Shown here one piece after another: positions 21,499 through 30,796 of a stretch of DNA of 64,000 nucleotides (position 1 is the stretch's first letter; every line of letters begins with the position of its first letter). The DNA lies in contig JAFZZI010000007.1 in NCBI GenBank assembly GCA_017615835.1, positions 186,001 to 250,000 on the forward strand. The letters are read 5' to 3'. The DNA is from Bacteroidaceae bacterium (lineage in GTDB: Bacteria > Bacteroidota > Bacteroidia > Bacteroidales > Bacteroidaceae). The translations under genes were made by a program, and so were the position numbers. The notes beneath the pieces were generated by a model that was not told the origin of the DNA, searched no databases, and saw nothing but the letters and a program-made list of their open reading frames with translations.

Positions 21499-23217
21499 TC
21501 AGAATCCTTCAATTTCATCTATAGCCATTGTACGTTCTTCCTGATTCCGGAATATTGTAAGTACAAGCGTTCCCTTGCAGTTTGACGGAATGTCAAACTC
21601 AACCGATGCATGCTGCAGGTTGTCAGCCGATGCTTTGGGCTCCTTCTCACCAAGAACCTGCCCGTCGGCACTGAGAGACACTCTGAGAGGGAAAGCAATA
21701 TGGAAGATTGCGTTTCTGGTCATATTAACGCACAGACTTTTCATTCCTTTTACATTCGGCACCGCAATACGCAATGAGGGCGTAGCTGATGAGAGCATCT
21801 GTCCGCAATGGTAGTTAGACGGCAGTCCTAGCAGTCCGTCAGTTATTATCGAGATGTCACGGTACTCTTCGTCAAGAGCAGTCAGAGGTTCAAGACGAAC
21901 CCCTTTCAACAGATTCTTACGTCCAACCTTCTCTGCATGCTTCAGCATATTACGATAGTCTTCTACGTAATCCCTTATACTGCCGCCTGATTCGCTATAA
22001 CTTGTTGTTCCCTGATCAATCAGTTTCTCAAGCTGGTCAAGCATTCTGACACATCCTGTGGTATCTGCAGATATCCGGTTAATTTCAAGATGTGTAAGCA
22101 TCAATGCCCTGTCCATCTTCAGTACACGGGAATATTCCGGTTCACTGATTGTTGGAAGAAGGGAATCCAGTGCATTGTGGAACCTTATGAATTCATCAGC
22201 CCAAAGATATGTCTTCAAAGCCGCCGGGAGACCTTCATACAATGGGAGTAACGTACCTCGTTCCGCAGTCATATCCTCCTGCTTCTCCATATATTCACTT
22301 ATAAGGTTTCCTGCCACTGGATATTCCTCATGGCACAACTCCTTCAGCAGGGGACGCCACTCGACATACGGATCAGACAACATCGCAGCCAGAACGCGTG
22401 TCTTCAGTATATGCATCGAACTGTAATCCATCCCGCTGCCGTTAAAGAAGACTCCTTTCACTCCGGAATCTTCGTAAAGACGGAGACGGCGCTGGGCAAC
22501 GTCAAAAATCGGGAAGGGAGTGAAATAGTCATCAAAATTGTTCAGGTAATCCCATATGTAAATCCGGTCGGTGAACTCGGACCACCTGTTGAGCAGTTCT
22601 GCGAACCGGTCCTCCTGACTGGTATGTACAGGACTGAGAGGGAAAGACATGGCACTTATCAGTACACCGGCATTTTCAGGCAAACGGCGGCGAGGCAGAC
22701 TGGATGTAGTGCGATAATAAGACGAGAAGAAAATGTGCCTTGGAAATTCTTCAGCCAGCCTTTCCAGTAAATGATATACAGCACCTGAGGCATCACCATC
22801 TTTATTGCCCAGTTCAGTACAACGCCCACACTTGCACACAACTGAATTATCATTAGGAAGAATGGCAAATCTTGTGGTTCTGTCTTTGCCGTAATTATCA
22901 TTTATATAGTCCTTTATATATTCAAATAGAGTTTCTGACGAGAAGCAGAACTGATCGTGGATAAGGATGTTTCCCTGTTTTGCATATACGCTCGGAGATG
23001 GATTCTTGGGAAGCACCACCGAAAGGTTATGTCCCCAGATACCCCAATCGCGGTCAACGCTGTTTAAATGCAGCTGATGTCCTTCTTCGGATTTCAATTC
23101 GGGAAGATATACCTCGCGATACTCGAATGGAGAGTTTACAGTCTGTTGCTGAGCATGACCGCAACTGGAGAAGCACAATGTGCTCACCGCTAAAATAAAA
23201 CTTGCAGGTCTTCTCAT
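21499..23217 (-). CDS. DUF4838 lipoprotein (putative polysaccharide-active enzyme)
   Basis: 572-residue predicted lipoprotein starting at the ATG at 23217 (MRRPASFILAVSTLCFSSCG; lipobox near residue 20). The middle matches the DUF4838 pattern, with a CKCGRC segment near residue 135, a following HLLERLAEEFP helix and an IYIWDYLNNFDDYFTPFP core like glycoside-hydrolase TIM barrels. A C-terminal beta-rich domain of about 130 residues may bind carbohydrate. DUF4838 relatives resemble glucuronidase-like enzymes, but no activity can be assigned here. It sits 13 nt after the YaiO protein and 4 nt before DUF1573, so it may trim or modify the polymer made by the upstream synthase, much as PgaB does in the poly-GlcNAc system. 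Confidence 0.8.
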   Translation of the reverse strand: MRRPASFILAVSTLCFSSCGHAQQQTVNSPFEYREVYLPELKSEEGHQLHLNSVDRDWGIWGHNLSVVLPKNPSPSVYAKQGNILIHDQFCFSSETLFEYIKDYINDNYGKDRTTRFAILPNDNSVVCKCGRCTELGNKDGDASGAVYHLLERLAEEFPRHIFFSSYYRTTSSLPRRRLPENAGVLISAMSFPLSPVHTSQEDRFAELLNRWSEFTDRIYIWDYLNNFDDYFTPFPIFDVAQRRLRLYEDSGVKGVFFNGSGMDYSSMHILKTRVLAAMLSDPYVEWRPLLKELCHEEYPVAGNLISEYMEKQEDMTAERGTLLPLYEGLPAALKTYLWADEFIRFHNALDSLLPTISEPEYSRVLKMDRALMLTHLEINRISADTTGCVRMLDQLEKLIDQGTTSYSESGGSIRDYVEDYRNMLKHAEKVGRKNLLKGVRLEPLTALDEEYRDISIITDGLLGLPSNYHCGQMLSSATPSLRIAVPNVKGMKSLCVNMTRNAIFHIAFPLRVSLSADGQVLGEKEPKASADNLQHASVEFDIPSNCKGTLVLTIFRNQEERTMAIDEIEGF

Positions 23218-23230
23218 ATCACAAAAGTAA

Positions 23231-26014
23231 TCAAAAAGCAATATGTGTCTGGAATTCCAAGGCAAATATATTGCGGTAGGAGTCCGTCAGAGAACCGTCT
23301 TTCTGACGGTAGGGAATGTAGCAGGTGTTCCATGTACCGGTCAGGCCGAGGCAAAGGTGGCGGGAACAGAGATACTGTATGTCAAAGCCAACCATCGCAT
23401 TGGTATGGGCCAAGTTGCGCAAAGCAGACTGTTCGAAGAATGTCAGTTCCGGGAAGGATCCGAAACCTGTCATTAGAGTAACAGAAGAGATATTGTCTTC
23501 ATTAAAGAGGAATTTCCCCTTGAGGCCCACGTTATAATAAAGGCTCCTGGACATATATATAACATCTGCACTGCCTTTTAATATTACGCGTTCCCATGCT
23601 TTTTCAATTCCGGGAGTTATAATGAAAATGTCAAATTCATCCTTGGTGGACATCCCTGTATTGCCCCCGCCGAGAAACAGGTATGTAGGCGGTGTTCTCC
23701 GGTAGCCCACTCTCAGCGAAGGAGTCAGTTCCCTGGGAGCGTAATATGAAATAGACAGATTGGCGCCGATTTTGTTGAAAAATCTGGTGGCTATGGAAAC
23801 TTCGGCCATTCCGCTCCATCTGGAGCCAAACTCATGTTCCCACTGTGCTGAGAACTCAAGGCCGACTCCGCCGGGTTCATTTTCGTAATTATCATGATAG
23901 CCGTCTATGCCTTTGTACTTTATCTGTCCTGTAACTGTATTGCGCTCAAAGATTCTTGAATAACTTAATGAAGCGAGCGAATACAGATGTGCTGTAGAGG
24001 CTAATGTTTCATCATGGTTATCAAAGAAAGCATGCGTATATGAAGCATCCACCCTATTCCTGAATCCACGGAAACAGAGATAGCGCATGTGCCGTATGAA
24101 ATCCTCCTGTTCAGCATTACTCGGTTCATAGTAGCGTTGCTGATACCTGTAAGCCAACGCATATTTCTTAAGGCTCTCATATGCCAGGCCCCTGGTATAC
24201 AGGAGTTCACGGTTGTCCGGATCGTGAACCAGAGCCGTATCAATTATCTCCAGTGCGATATCAGGCATATGATTCTGCAACAGTTCACCGGCCCACTCCT
24301 GACTTATGCCTGAGAATGCAGCAGTAAGTTGGGGATTCACAAACTCTTCAGTATTGTTACGGGGATTCAAAAGCTCCAGCGCTTCAGCATCTCTACCCTG
24401 TTCCCTGAGAGATATCGCCTGTTTTACTATGAAATATGGCACGTCAGGATAATTCTCATAACCTATGGCAGCATAATCATGAAACTGGCTGTCATATTTC
24501 AGTGTCTGAGACATATTTATCAGACAACGAAGGGCAACCTCGCTGTTGGGAATAGCCTCATACAACGACTGTGCCTCATGAAAAGCTTCTTCGTAGTTCT
24601 CCTCCTCAATCAGGTTTTTCAGACGGACGGCCACCAAATCCTCATATGCTGAGGCAAAACGCCGACGGTTGGCAGGACTGAGTTCGGAAGAGTCCATAAA
24701 CAGCCTGCGAGCTTCTGAAACGCGACCGAGATAACCCAGGACGATAATCTGTCTCGACACGACGGCAGGCCAGATGTCGGCTGTATCCTTTATTAACTCG
24801 AGAGCCTTGTCCAGATGCACATAGGCATCATCCCACTGCTGGCCAATAAAATCATTATTGGACAACCGGAGCATCATGCCTGCATAAAGTTCTGCAAGTT
24901 CCTCATCTTCAGGGTTCATCTCGTACAGTTCGGCCAGAATCTTTACACACTCTTTGTCGTTGCCGGACATCTTTTCGACATCATAAAGCTTCATCAAAAG
25001 TCCTGGAGTACGTCCCTCATATTTCATGGCCTCGCTGATATAAAGGCGGGCCTCGTCATAATAACCTCTTGTGAGAGCGGTGCTCAGCAGGTAGTTCAGG
25101 GCATCTGTATCATGAGTAGCCAAATAGAGACGTCCGTTTGCCTCATACGGATCATTCATACGGGCATCGTTGGCAACGTCATACAACAACGCATTATATG
25201 CCGAATTACCTGAACGGTTGTTCTTGACAAAAGACAATGCCTGATTATACAGTCCCAAATCCGACATTATGCCGACAACTTTGTTCACAAGTTCCGGATC
25301 ATTGGGGAAATGCCTGAGTCCACGGTTGGCGGCACCAATGGCTCTCTCGAATTCGCCCATCTTCTCATATGTTGAAACCAGTTCAATATAGTAGTCACGC
25401 ACATTGGGATCCTGGTCTATCCAACGTTCCAGATTATCTGCTGCATCGCTCAGGGTGCTTTTATTAAGAATCTTGTCCCTGTTCTCATAGTTGCGCCTTC
25501 TGACATCAGCCATAACCAGGGAATCATTCGGATATATGTGTGACAGGCGTTCCAGTGCCGCATCGGCCTCTACTTCATTGCCCAACTTACGGTACAGAGA
25601 AATCTTCCTGCGCCATAAATCACGGTCATACGGTTGGAACTCCAGCAACTCGTTGATATAGCATATCGCACTGGAATAGTGTCCCAGGTTATCTTCTACA
25701 TCAACCATATACCTCTTGGAATGGAAATGCTGGTCATTGGCCTGTATTGAACGGACCAGATTGTAGCGAGCCTCCCTCATGTCGCCAATGACGTAATAGT
25801 AACGTCCGTTATAGTAACGCAGATCGGGATCGTCCGGATACTCCTTAAGACCCGCATCAATCTCCCGTTTGGCCGCATTCCATGCACCGGAATTCACATA
25901 GCCCTCAACACGAAGTATGTAATAACGCGGCAGATGATTCAATTCCTGAGCATTAGCACCACCTGTCAATACAGAAAACACAGCGAAAACCGCCAAAATA
26001 TATTTTATTCTCAT
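23231..26014 (-). CDS. TPR protein with C-terminal YaiO-type outer-membrane barrel
   Basis: 927 residues. Signal peptide (cleavage probably after GGANAQ, residue ~23), then many TPR-like helical repeats over residues ~30-620, including RYYNGRYYYVIGDMREARY and LLYTRGLAYESLKKYALAY. The last ~290 residues are beta-rich and match the YaiO outer-membrane family, beginning RNRVDASYTHAFFDNHDE, with aromatic strand ends and a C-terminal Phe. TPR plus barrel is the arrangement of polysaccharide exporters such as PgaA and BcsC. The start codon overlaps the GT2 stop by 4 nt (ATGA), so polymer synthesis and outer-membrane passage are coupled. Confidence 0.85.
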   Translation of the reverse strand: MRIKYILAVFAVFSVLTGGANAQELNHLPRYYILRVEGYVNSGAWNAAKREIDAGLKEYPDDPDLRYYNGRYYYVIGDMREARYNLVRSIQANDQHFHSKRYMVDVEDNLGHYSSAICYINELLEFQPYDRDLWRRKISLYRKLGNEVEADAALERLSHIYPNDSLVMADVRRRNYENRDKILNKSTLSDAADNLERWIDQDPNVRDYYIELVSTYEKMGEFERAIGAANRGLRHFPNDPELVNKVVGIMSDLGLYNQALSFVKNNRSGNSAYNALLYDVANDARMNDPYEANGRLYLATHDTDALNYLLSTALTRGYYDEARLYISEAMKYEGRTPGLLMKLYDVEKMSGNDKECVKILAELYEMNPEDEELAELYAGMMLRLSNNDFIGQQWDDAYVHLDKALELIKDTADIWPAVVSRQIIVLGYLGRVSEARRLFMDSSELSPANRRRFASAYEDLVAVRLKNLIEEENYEEAFHEAQSLYEAIPNSEVALRCLINMSQTLKYDSQFHDYAAIGYENYPDVPYFIVKQAISLREQGRDAEALELLNPRNNTEEFVNPQLTAAFSGISQEWAGELLQNHMPDIALEIIDTALVHDPDNRELLYTRGLAYESLKKYALAYRYQQRYYEPSNAEQEDFIRHMRYLCFRGFRNRVDASYTHAFFDNHDETLASTAHLYSLASLSYSRIFERNTVTGQIKYKGIDGYHDNYENEPGGVGLEFSAQWEHEFGSRWSGMAEVSIATRFFNKIGANLSISYYAPRELTPSLRVGYRRTPPTYLFLGGGNTGMSTKDEFDIFIITPGIEKAWERVILKGSADVIYMSRSLYYNVGLKGKFLFNEDNISSVTLMTGFGSFPELTFFEQSALRNLAHTNAMVGFDIQYLCSRHLCLGLTGTWNTCYIPYRQKDGSLTDSYRNIFALEFQTHIAF

Positions 26015-27447
26015 TTTTCCTTCTTCTTTTGAAAGCCCCTACGCTGCATCGGTGTCCAAATGGCAGTCGTGTTAAGCAAGAAACGCCAATATCCCACATT
26101 TGAGCAATAGGTAATGATAGGATGATATATGAATGGCTCAACAATAGTGGCAATCACCAGTTTCAGATAGCTCCACTTCGTGCTCTTCCAGCTGACAGCC
26201 TTCGTCGAATAATCAAAGAACAAGACAAAACTGGAGATGAATATGCTGAAAACATATATCATTCCGAATATCATTATTGCAGCGCTCCAGTTTACGCCAC
26301 CGGTGACCGAAAGCCATATCATGAACAGGAAGCCTGTCAGTTCCAGAATAGGAGCGAGGAACTCAAAAACAAAAACGAACGGCAAGGTCAGTGCTCCAAT
26401 GGGCCCGTAGTGGGGGTTGAAAAACAGTTTACGATGATTTGACACAATCTCAAAAAGTCCTCTGCCCCATCTGATGCGCTGCCTTGCCAACTGTCTGAGG
26501 TTATTTGGACCTTCAGTCCAGCAACAGACCTTCGGAACAAGAGCAAGACGGAATTCCAGGTTATTGTTCTTCATATATGTCACCATGCGCAGAAGCATGT
26601 CCACGTCCTCTGCCATACTGACGGGATCATACCCTCCCGATTTCACAGCCACATCCGTATCAAACAGACCGAATCCGCCGGATATGTTCGGCAAAGCATT
26701 GATACGTGACCACCCCAGCTTGCTGATAAGGAAAGAACGCAGATACTCCAATTGCTGGAACATCGGTATAGGAGAATTCGGAACGTGAGCCTCCACAACC
26801 TTTCCGTTCTCAACAATACAACCGTTACTCATAAGCATTGTGGCACCCACACCTATCATTGGTGTATGGCTGTTCACCACGAACCACATCATACGGTAAA
26901 GCGCCATCGGCTCTATCACACAGTCAACATCGGTACATACAAAATACTTGTTGCTGCACACATTGATTCCGGCGTTGGAGGCGTCTGCTTTTCTACCACC
27001 ATGTTCCTTGTCAACCACAACCAGCTTGCTGTATCTCGGATCGGTAGATTTCAGTACGCGCTTTATGGGTTTGGACTGCACTCTCATGGCGATGTCGTAC
27101 GGAACCTCGACGAGTTTAAAATTTTCAACCAGCAACTCAAGAGTACGGTCAGTACTGGCATCATTCACAATGATAATCTCGTAATCGGGATAATCAATCT
27201 GCATCAGCGACTGGATATTGTCGATAATGGTAACCTCCTCGTTGAAAGCAGGTGCTATGATAGACACGGCAGGAGTAAGCGGAGACCCTTTAAGAAGATA
27301 TTTAATCGTTTCATCGTCCGGAAGATTGACATCCATCTGCTTCTGGGCCTGCCTGCTCATGAACACAAGCACAAGATAAGCGACAATCAGCATCATAGTG
27401 TACGCAAATACAATATAGCTGAAGATGTAATATATCGTTAACCACAT
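26011..27447 (-). CDS. Processive family 2 glycosyltransferase (polysaccharide synthase)
   Basis: 478 residues. One N-terminal transmembrane segment, then a cytoplasmic GT2 domain with IIAPAFNEE, VNDASTDRT, the metal-binding DVDC, a VAEDVDML-like SMAEDVDML acid, and QRIRWGRG, the Q/RxxRW motif of processive synthases. Three to four membrane helices follow. This is the layout of cellulose, hyaluronan and poly-GlcNAc synthases; the sugar cannot be told from sequence. It is second in the operon, 24 nt after the HEAT protein. Confidence 0.9.
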   Translation of the reverse strand: MWLTIYYIFSYIVFAYTMMLIVAYLVLVFMSRQAQKQMDVNLPDDETIKYLLKGSPLTPAVSIIAPAFNEEVTIIDNIQSLMQIDYPDYEIIIVNDASTDRTLELLVENFKLVEVPYDIAMRVQSKPIKRVLKSTDPRYSKLVVVDKEHGGRKADASNAGINVCSNKYFVCTDVDCVIEPMALYRMMWFVVNSHTPMIGVGATMLMSNGCIVENGKVVEAHVPNSPIPMFQQLEYLRSFLISKLGWSRINALPNISGGFGLFDTDVAVKSGGYDPVSMAEDVDMLLRMVTYMKNNNLEFRLALVPKVCCWTEGPNNLRQLARQRIRWGRGLFEIVSNHRKLFFNPHYGPIGALTLPFVFVFEFLAPILELTGFLFMIWLSVTGGVNWSAAIMIFGMIYVFSIFISSFVLFFDYSTKAVSWKSTKWSYLKLVIATIVEPFIYHPIITYCSNVGYWRFLLNTTAIWTPMQRRGFQKKKEK

Positions 27448-27471
27448 ATTAACAATCCTTTTAGTTCAACA

Positions 27472-28746
27472 TTATCCGTTAAAGACGGTTTCAACCGATG
27501 GATGGTAAGCCTGTTCCCTGTCAAGTCTTATCTTCTCGAATGTTATCGGATTCTTGAAGAAACTGAAGAATTTCTTCTCCTCTTCAGTTGCTTTCTGTTC
27601 GAGTTCATAGAACTTGGCACGTCCTTCTTCTCCGTAATTGTAAATACACCTGAGAGCCTCAAACTGAACATGGGGATTCGTCGTATTCTTGAAGCCTTCA
27701 AGCAGAGCTCCCATACTTTTCCCGGTTCCAAGACGTGTCATGGCATGCATTATCGCCACCTTTGTATCGTCAGGTTGAGTAAGCAACGTCTCGATGAGCA
27801 ACTGCTCGCAATCCAGATAATGCAGGTAACCCCATGTACGGGAAATCTCCTCAATCAGTTTTTTCTTACGGCTCTGACTGTAGAGGTCAGTAAGTTGTCC
27901 GCAGTACTCTACCTCATTGAACCGTCTCATCAGCCGTACACACATGCATTGAGTCCTCTCATTCGTCTGAATATGGGCCCAGCGAGCCAGATTCGGAAGT
28001 TTCAGACCTGCCTTGCGCCTGCGCTGCAGCGAATACGCCAGTTCTATCTCATCTTTTATACACGAGTTCTTGTCAAAGAAATCGGTTTCAAAGTATTCCA
28101 AGGCGCTGTCAGAACTGGACATGATGGTAGAATACATGGCCAGCCTCTTGACACTCATATATTTTGAATTGAGAAGCTTATTTATGACCCACGGGCTTAT
28201 CTGAAGCTTGAATGTACGCACTACATTCAACGCTTCAACCTTGCGTTTCATCCGTCCCAGACTTATCACCTTTTCAAGAAAATCGGGTATATCAAACAAC
28301 TGAAGAGAAGCATGAATGTTTTCAGTAACGGCAACATCGGAATCCCTGGTAATGAACAATCTGTAGAAAATCTCAACAAGAAGCTCCTTCTCGCGCTCGT
28401 TCTTCAGCAAAGGTTTTTCAAGACTCTTCACGTCAACGTCAAAAACTCTGAGAATCTCATCCGCCGTCATCTTGTGGGTAGCCTCAGATATCACGTACCT
28501 CATACCCTCACCATACCTGTCCGCAAGATGTTCACGAAGCCTCGCCCTTCTCCGGTTCCCTATGGATTTAAAGAACATTGCTATCCACATAACGACCATA
28601 ATCATCACGCAGACAACAGCTACCAATGCAGCAACCCTAATCTCATTCGGATAATCCTGAAATTTGGCAATAACAAACGTAAACAAGAACTTTACGTATG
28701 CCAGAAACAGGTAGTAGATGTACTTAAAAATGGAGATGTTTACCAC
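27472..28746 (-). CDS. Membrane-anchored HEAT-repeat protein
   Basis: 424 residues with two N-terminal hydrophobic stretches (residues ~5-25 and ~35-60), then an all-helical cytoplasmic part with HEAT-like repeats, clearest at residues ~330-400 (TKVAIMHAMTRLGTGKSM, VQFEALRCIYNYGEEG). I do not recognise a named family. As first gene of the operon it may scaffold or gate the GT2 synthase, taking the place of the regulatory subunits seen in other synthase systems. That role is inferred from position only. Confidence 0.75.
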   Translation of the reverse strand: MVNISIFKYIYYLFLAYVKFLFTFVIAKFQDYPNEIRVAALVAVVCVMIMVVMWIAMFFKSIGNRRRARLREHLADRYGEGMRYVISEATHKMTADEILRVFDVDVKSLEKPLLKNEREKELLVEIFYRLFITRDSDVAVTENIHASLQLFDIPDFLEKVISLGRMKRKVEALNVVRTFKLQISPWVINKLLNSKYMSVKRLAMYSTIMSSSDSALEYFETDFFDKNSCIKDEIELAYSLQRRRKAGLKLPNLARWAHIQTNERTQCMCVRLMRRFNEVEYCGQLTDLYSQSRKKKLIEEISRTWGYLHYLDCEQLLIETLLTQPDDTKVAIMHAMTRLGTGKSMGALLEGFKNTTNPHVQFEALRCIYNYGEEGRAKFYELEQKATEEEKKFFSFFKNPITFEKIRLDREQAYHPSVETVFNG

Positions 28747-28830
28747 TTATCCTTCAAATTAAATTTAACTATTAATATAACCGTGTGATTTGAAGCCGCG
28801 AAGTTACCTATTATCCATAAACCATGATAC

Positions 28831-28838
28831 CAAACTTA
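28831..28838 (-). promoter_or_regulatory. Possible -7 box of the HEAT-GT2-YaiO operon
   Basis: TAAGTTTG fits TAnnTTTG, 85 nt before the HEAT-protein ATG. No convincing -33 partner is visible. The rest of the spacer at 28747-29041 is AT-rich and, besides the terminator at 28968-29000, shows nothing I can name. Confidence 0.35.
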
Positions 28839-28967
28839 TTTTAAAAAAACCAAATTCTCTGAATCTTTCCATAAAACACAAAATCTAAAGCAGTGAGAAG
28901 CCTATTTCTTCAGCACACTATGAGAAAACAGGAGACCCCAAAAGCCTTTGATGATTGTTTTTCCTGT

Positions 28968-29000
28968 AAAAAAAAGCCGACTGAAAAAAACTTCAGTCGG
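28968..29000 (-). terminator. Terminator of the acyl-CoA ligase gene
   Basis: Minus-strand stem CCGACTGAA with TTCAGTCGG around a T-rich loop, then C and eight U, 42 nt past the ligase stop. A strong intrinsic terminator. Confidence 0.85.
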
Positions 29001-29041
29001 ACTCTTTTGCAGGAATAACCCTCGGGGGAAAAAGGAGGAAC

Positions 29042-30688
29042 TTACTTGTAAAGGAAGCGACGGATGGACATCTTAGGTGTCTTCTCAAATGGAACGGTCT
29101 GAATCTCAACCTTGGCTATCTGACTGTAAACAGGCAGCTGACGGTTCGAAGCAAGACGAATTTTCTCAGGGATGGCTTCTTTGGCCTCTGTATCAAGCAG
29201 AGCTTTAGCGACAGCCTGTTCATCGAGAAATACCAAAGCAACCAGTCTGCCACTCCTGTCAACAACTACCGATTCCATTACGAAAGCCTGATTATTGACT
29301 ACTGCCTCTATCTCCTCGGGATAGATATTCTGGCCTGACGGACCAAGGATCATATTCTTTGAACGTCCACGGATAAAAATATTGCCCTCGGCATCCATGA
29401 TGCCCAAGTCGCCAGTCTTGAGCCAACCATCTTCAGTAAAGGCATTGGCTGTAGCTTCGGGGTTATTGTAATATCCAATTGTTATATTATCACCACGGGC
29501 CTGTATCTCGCCCACTACATTGTGAGGATCTTCTGAATCAATGCGGATTTCAGCCACATCAACGGGTTTTCCACACGAGCCCGGCACATATTTCGTCCAG
29601 TGTTCGTAAGCCAGTAACGGACATGCTTCTGTCATTCCATAACCGACCAGATAGGGAAACCTTATTCTCTTGAATAATCTCTCCACCTCAGGATTGAGTG
29701 CAGCTCCACCCATGATGAACTCCTCGACATTTCCACCGAAAGCCTGAACCAGGCCATTGCGAATCTTGTTGTATATTATCCTGTTCAACCCAGGTATCTT
29801 AAGCGCAAACTTGACTACCGGCTTATCAATCGTGGGCTTGATCTTCGACTTGTAGATTTTCTCCATAACCAGAGGTACGGTAATCAGAAGATATGGCTTT
29901 ACATCTGCAAAGGCTTTCATCAGAGTTGCAGGAGTAGGTGCCTTGCCAAGCCAGTATATCGAGGTTCCATTGCAAAGAGGGTAAAGGAACTCTATCACCA
30001 GACCGTACATATGTGCCATTGGAAGCATCGACACCATTTTGTCTCCTGCCGGGACATAGCGCTGGCTGAAATCAACTATAGACGAGAAATTCCTGTAGGT
30101 GAGCATGACTCCCTTCGGATCGCCCGTCGAGCCCGATGTATAGTTTATTGTAGAAAGGTTATCCCAGTTGTCGGTAGGGAATACCACATCATCAGGACCG
30201 AAGCCCTTCGGGTATTTTCTCTCAAAAAGTTCGTCAATACTCTTGAAAGCCTTTTCTGTCTTCTCGTCAACGCTATAGAGCAAATCGAGGGTGTTCACAT
30301 CTATCACTGCACGCAGTTTCGGCATAAGCGAAACATCCATCTTCTGCCACTTGTCTCCATCGGTAAATAGCAGAATGCTGTCTGAATGGTTCACCAGATT
30401 CGACACGTTTTCTGGCCTGAAGTCAGCGAGAAGGGGAACTATCACAGCCTCGTAGGTATTGACGGCCAGATAGGCGAATCCCCAGCGTGCTCCGTTTTGG
30501 GCCCACAGAGCCATGTGTTCACCCTTCTTCATGCCGGCTTCCTCAAAGAAGATGTGGAAACGGGCGATGGAACGGGCCATCTGAGAATAAGTGAATGTAT
30601 CACCGCCTATGGTATTCAGGGCCGGTTTGTCCCAGAACTTTCTCGTAGCAGACTGAAGTCTTTCCAAATAGTGGGGATATTTTTCCAT
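29042..30688 (-). CDS. AMP-forming acyl-CoA ligase (long-chain fatty-acid type)
   Basis: Activates a carboxylic acid, most likely a fatty acid, to its CoA thioester through an acyl-AMP. 548 residues from the ATG at 30688 (MEKYPHYLERL). Seen: the phosphate-binding TSGSTGDPKGVM, VGYGMTEACP, the ATP-binding GWLKTGDLG, and RGRSKNMILGPSGQNIYPEE with a C-terminal lid. An upstream in-frame TTG is rejected because the promoter lies at 30746-30775, giving a normal leader to the ATG. It stands alone between its promoter and a terminator. Substrate chain length cannot be read from the sequence. Confidence 0.9.
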   Translation of the reverse strand: MEKYPHYLERLQSATRKFWDKPALNTIGGDTFTYSQMARSIARFHIFFEEAGMKKGEHMALWAQNGARWGFAYLAVNTYEAVIVPLLADFRPENVSNLVNHSDSILLFTDGDKWQKMDVSLMPKLRAVIDVNTLDLLYSVDEKTEKAFKSIDELFERKYPKGFGPDDVVFPTDNWDNLSTINYTSGSTGDPKGVMLTYRNFSSIVDFSQRYVPAGDKMVSMLPMAHMYGLVIEFLYPLCNGTSIYWLGKAPTPATLMKAFADVKPYLLITVPLVMEKIYKSKIKPTIDKPVVKFALKIPGLNRIIYNKIRNGLVQAFGGNVEEFIMGGAALNPEVERLFKRIRFPYLVGYGMTEACPLLAYEHWTKYVPGSCGKPVDVAEIRIDSEDPHNVVGEIQARGDNITIGYYNNPEATANAFTEDGWLKTGDLGIMDAEGNIFIRGRSKNMILGPSGQNIYPEEIEAVVNNQAFVMESVVVDRSGRLVALVFLDEQAVAKALLDTEAKEAIPEKIRLASNRQLPVYSQIAKVEIQTVPFEKTPKMSIRRFLYK

Positions 30689-30745
30689 CTCTAAAGTTTT
30701 TGTCAGTACAGAATTATCATTGTCCGTTACAGAAAAACAGTTCAG

Positions 30746-30775
30746 CAAAGATAATCAAAAAAACTCAAGACCAAA
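30746..30775 (-). promoter_or_regulatory. Promoter of the acyl-CoA ligase gene
   Basis: TTTG (30775-30772), 18 nt, then TATCTTTG (30753-30746): a near-perfect Bacteroidetes promoter, about 58 nt before the chosen ATG. Confidence 0.7.
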
Positions 30776-30796
30776 CAATGCGTTTTCCTGTTCCTT

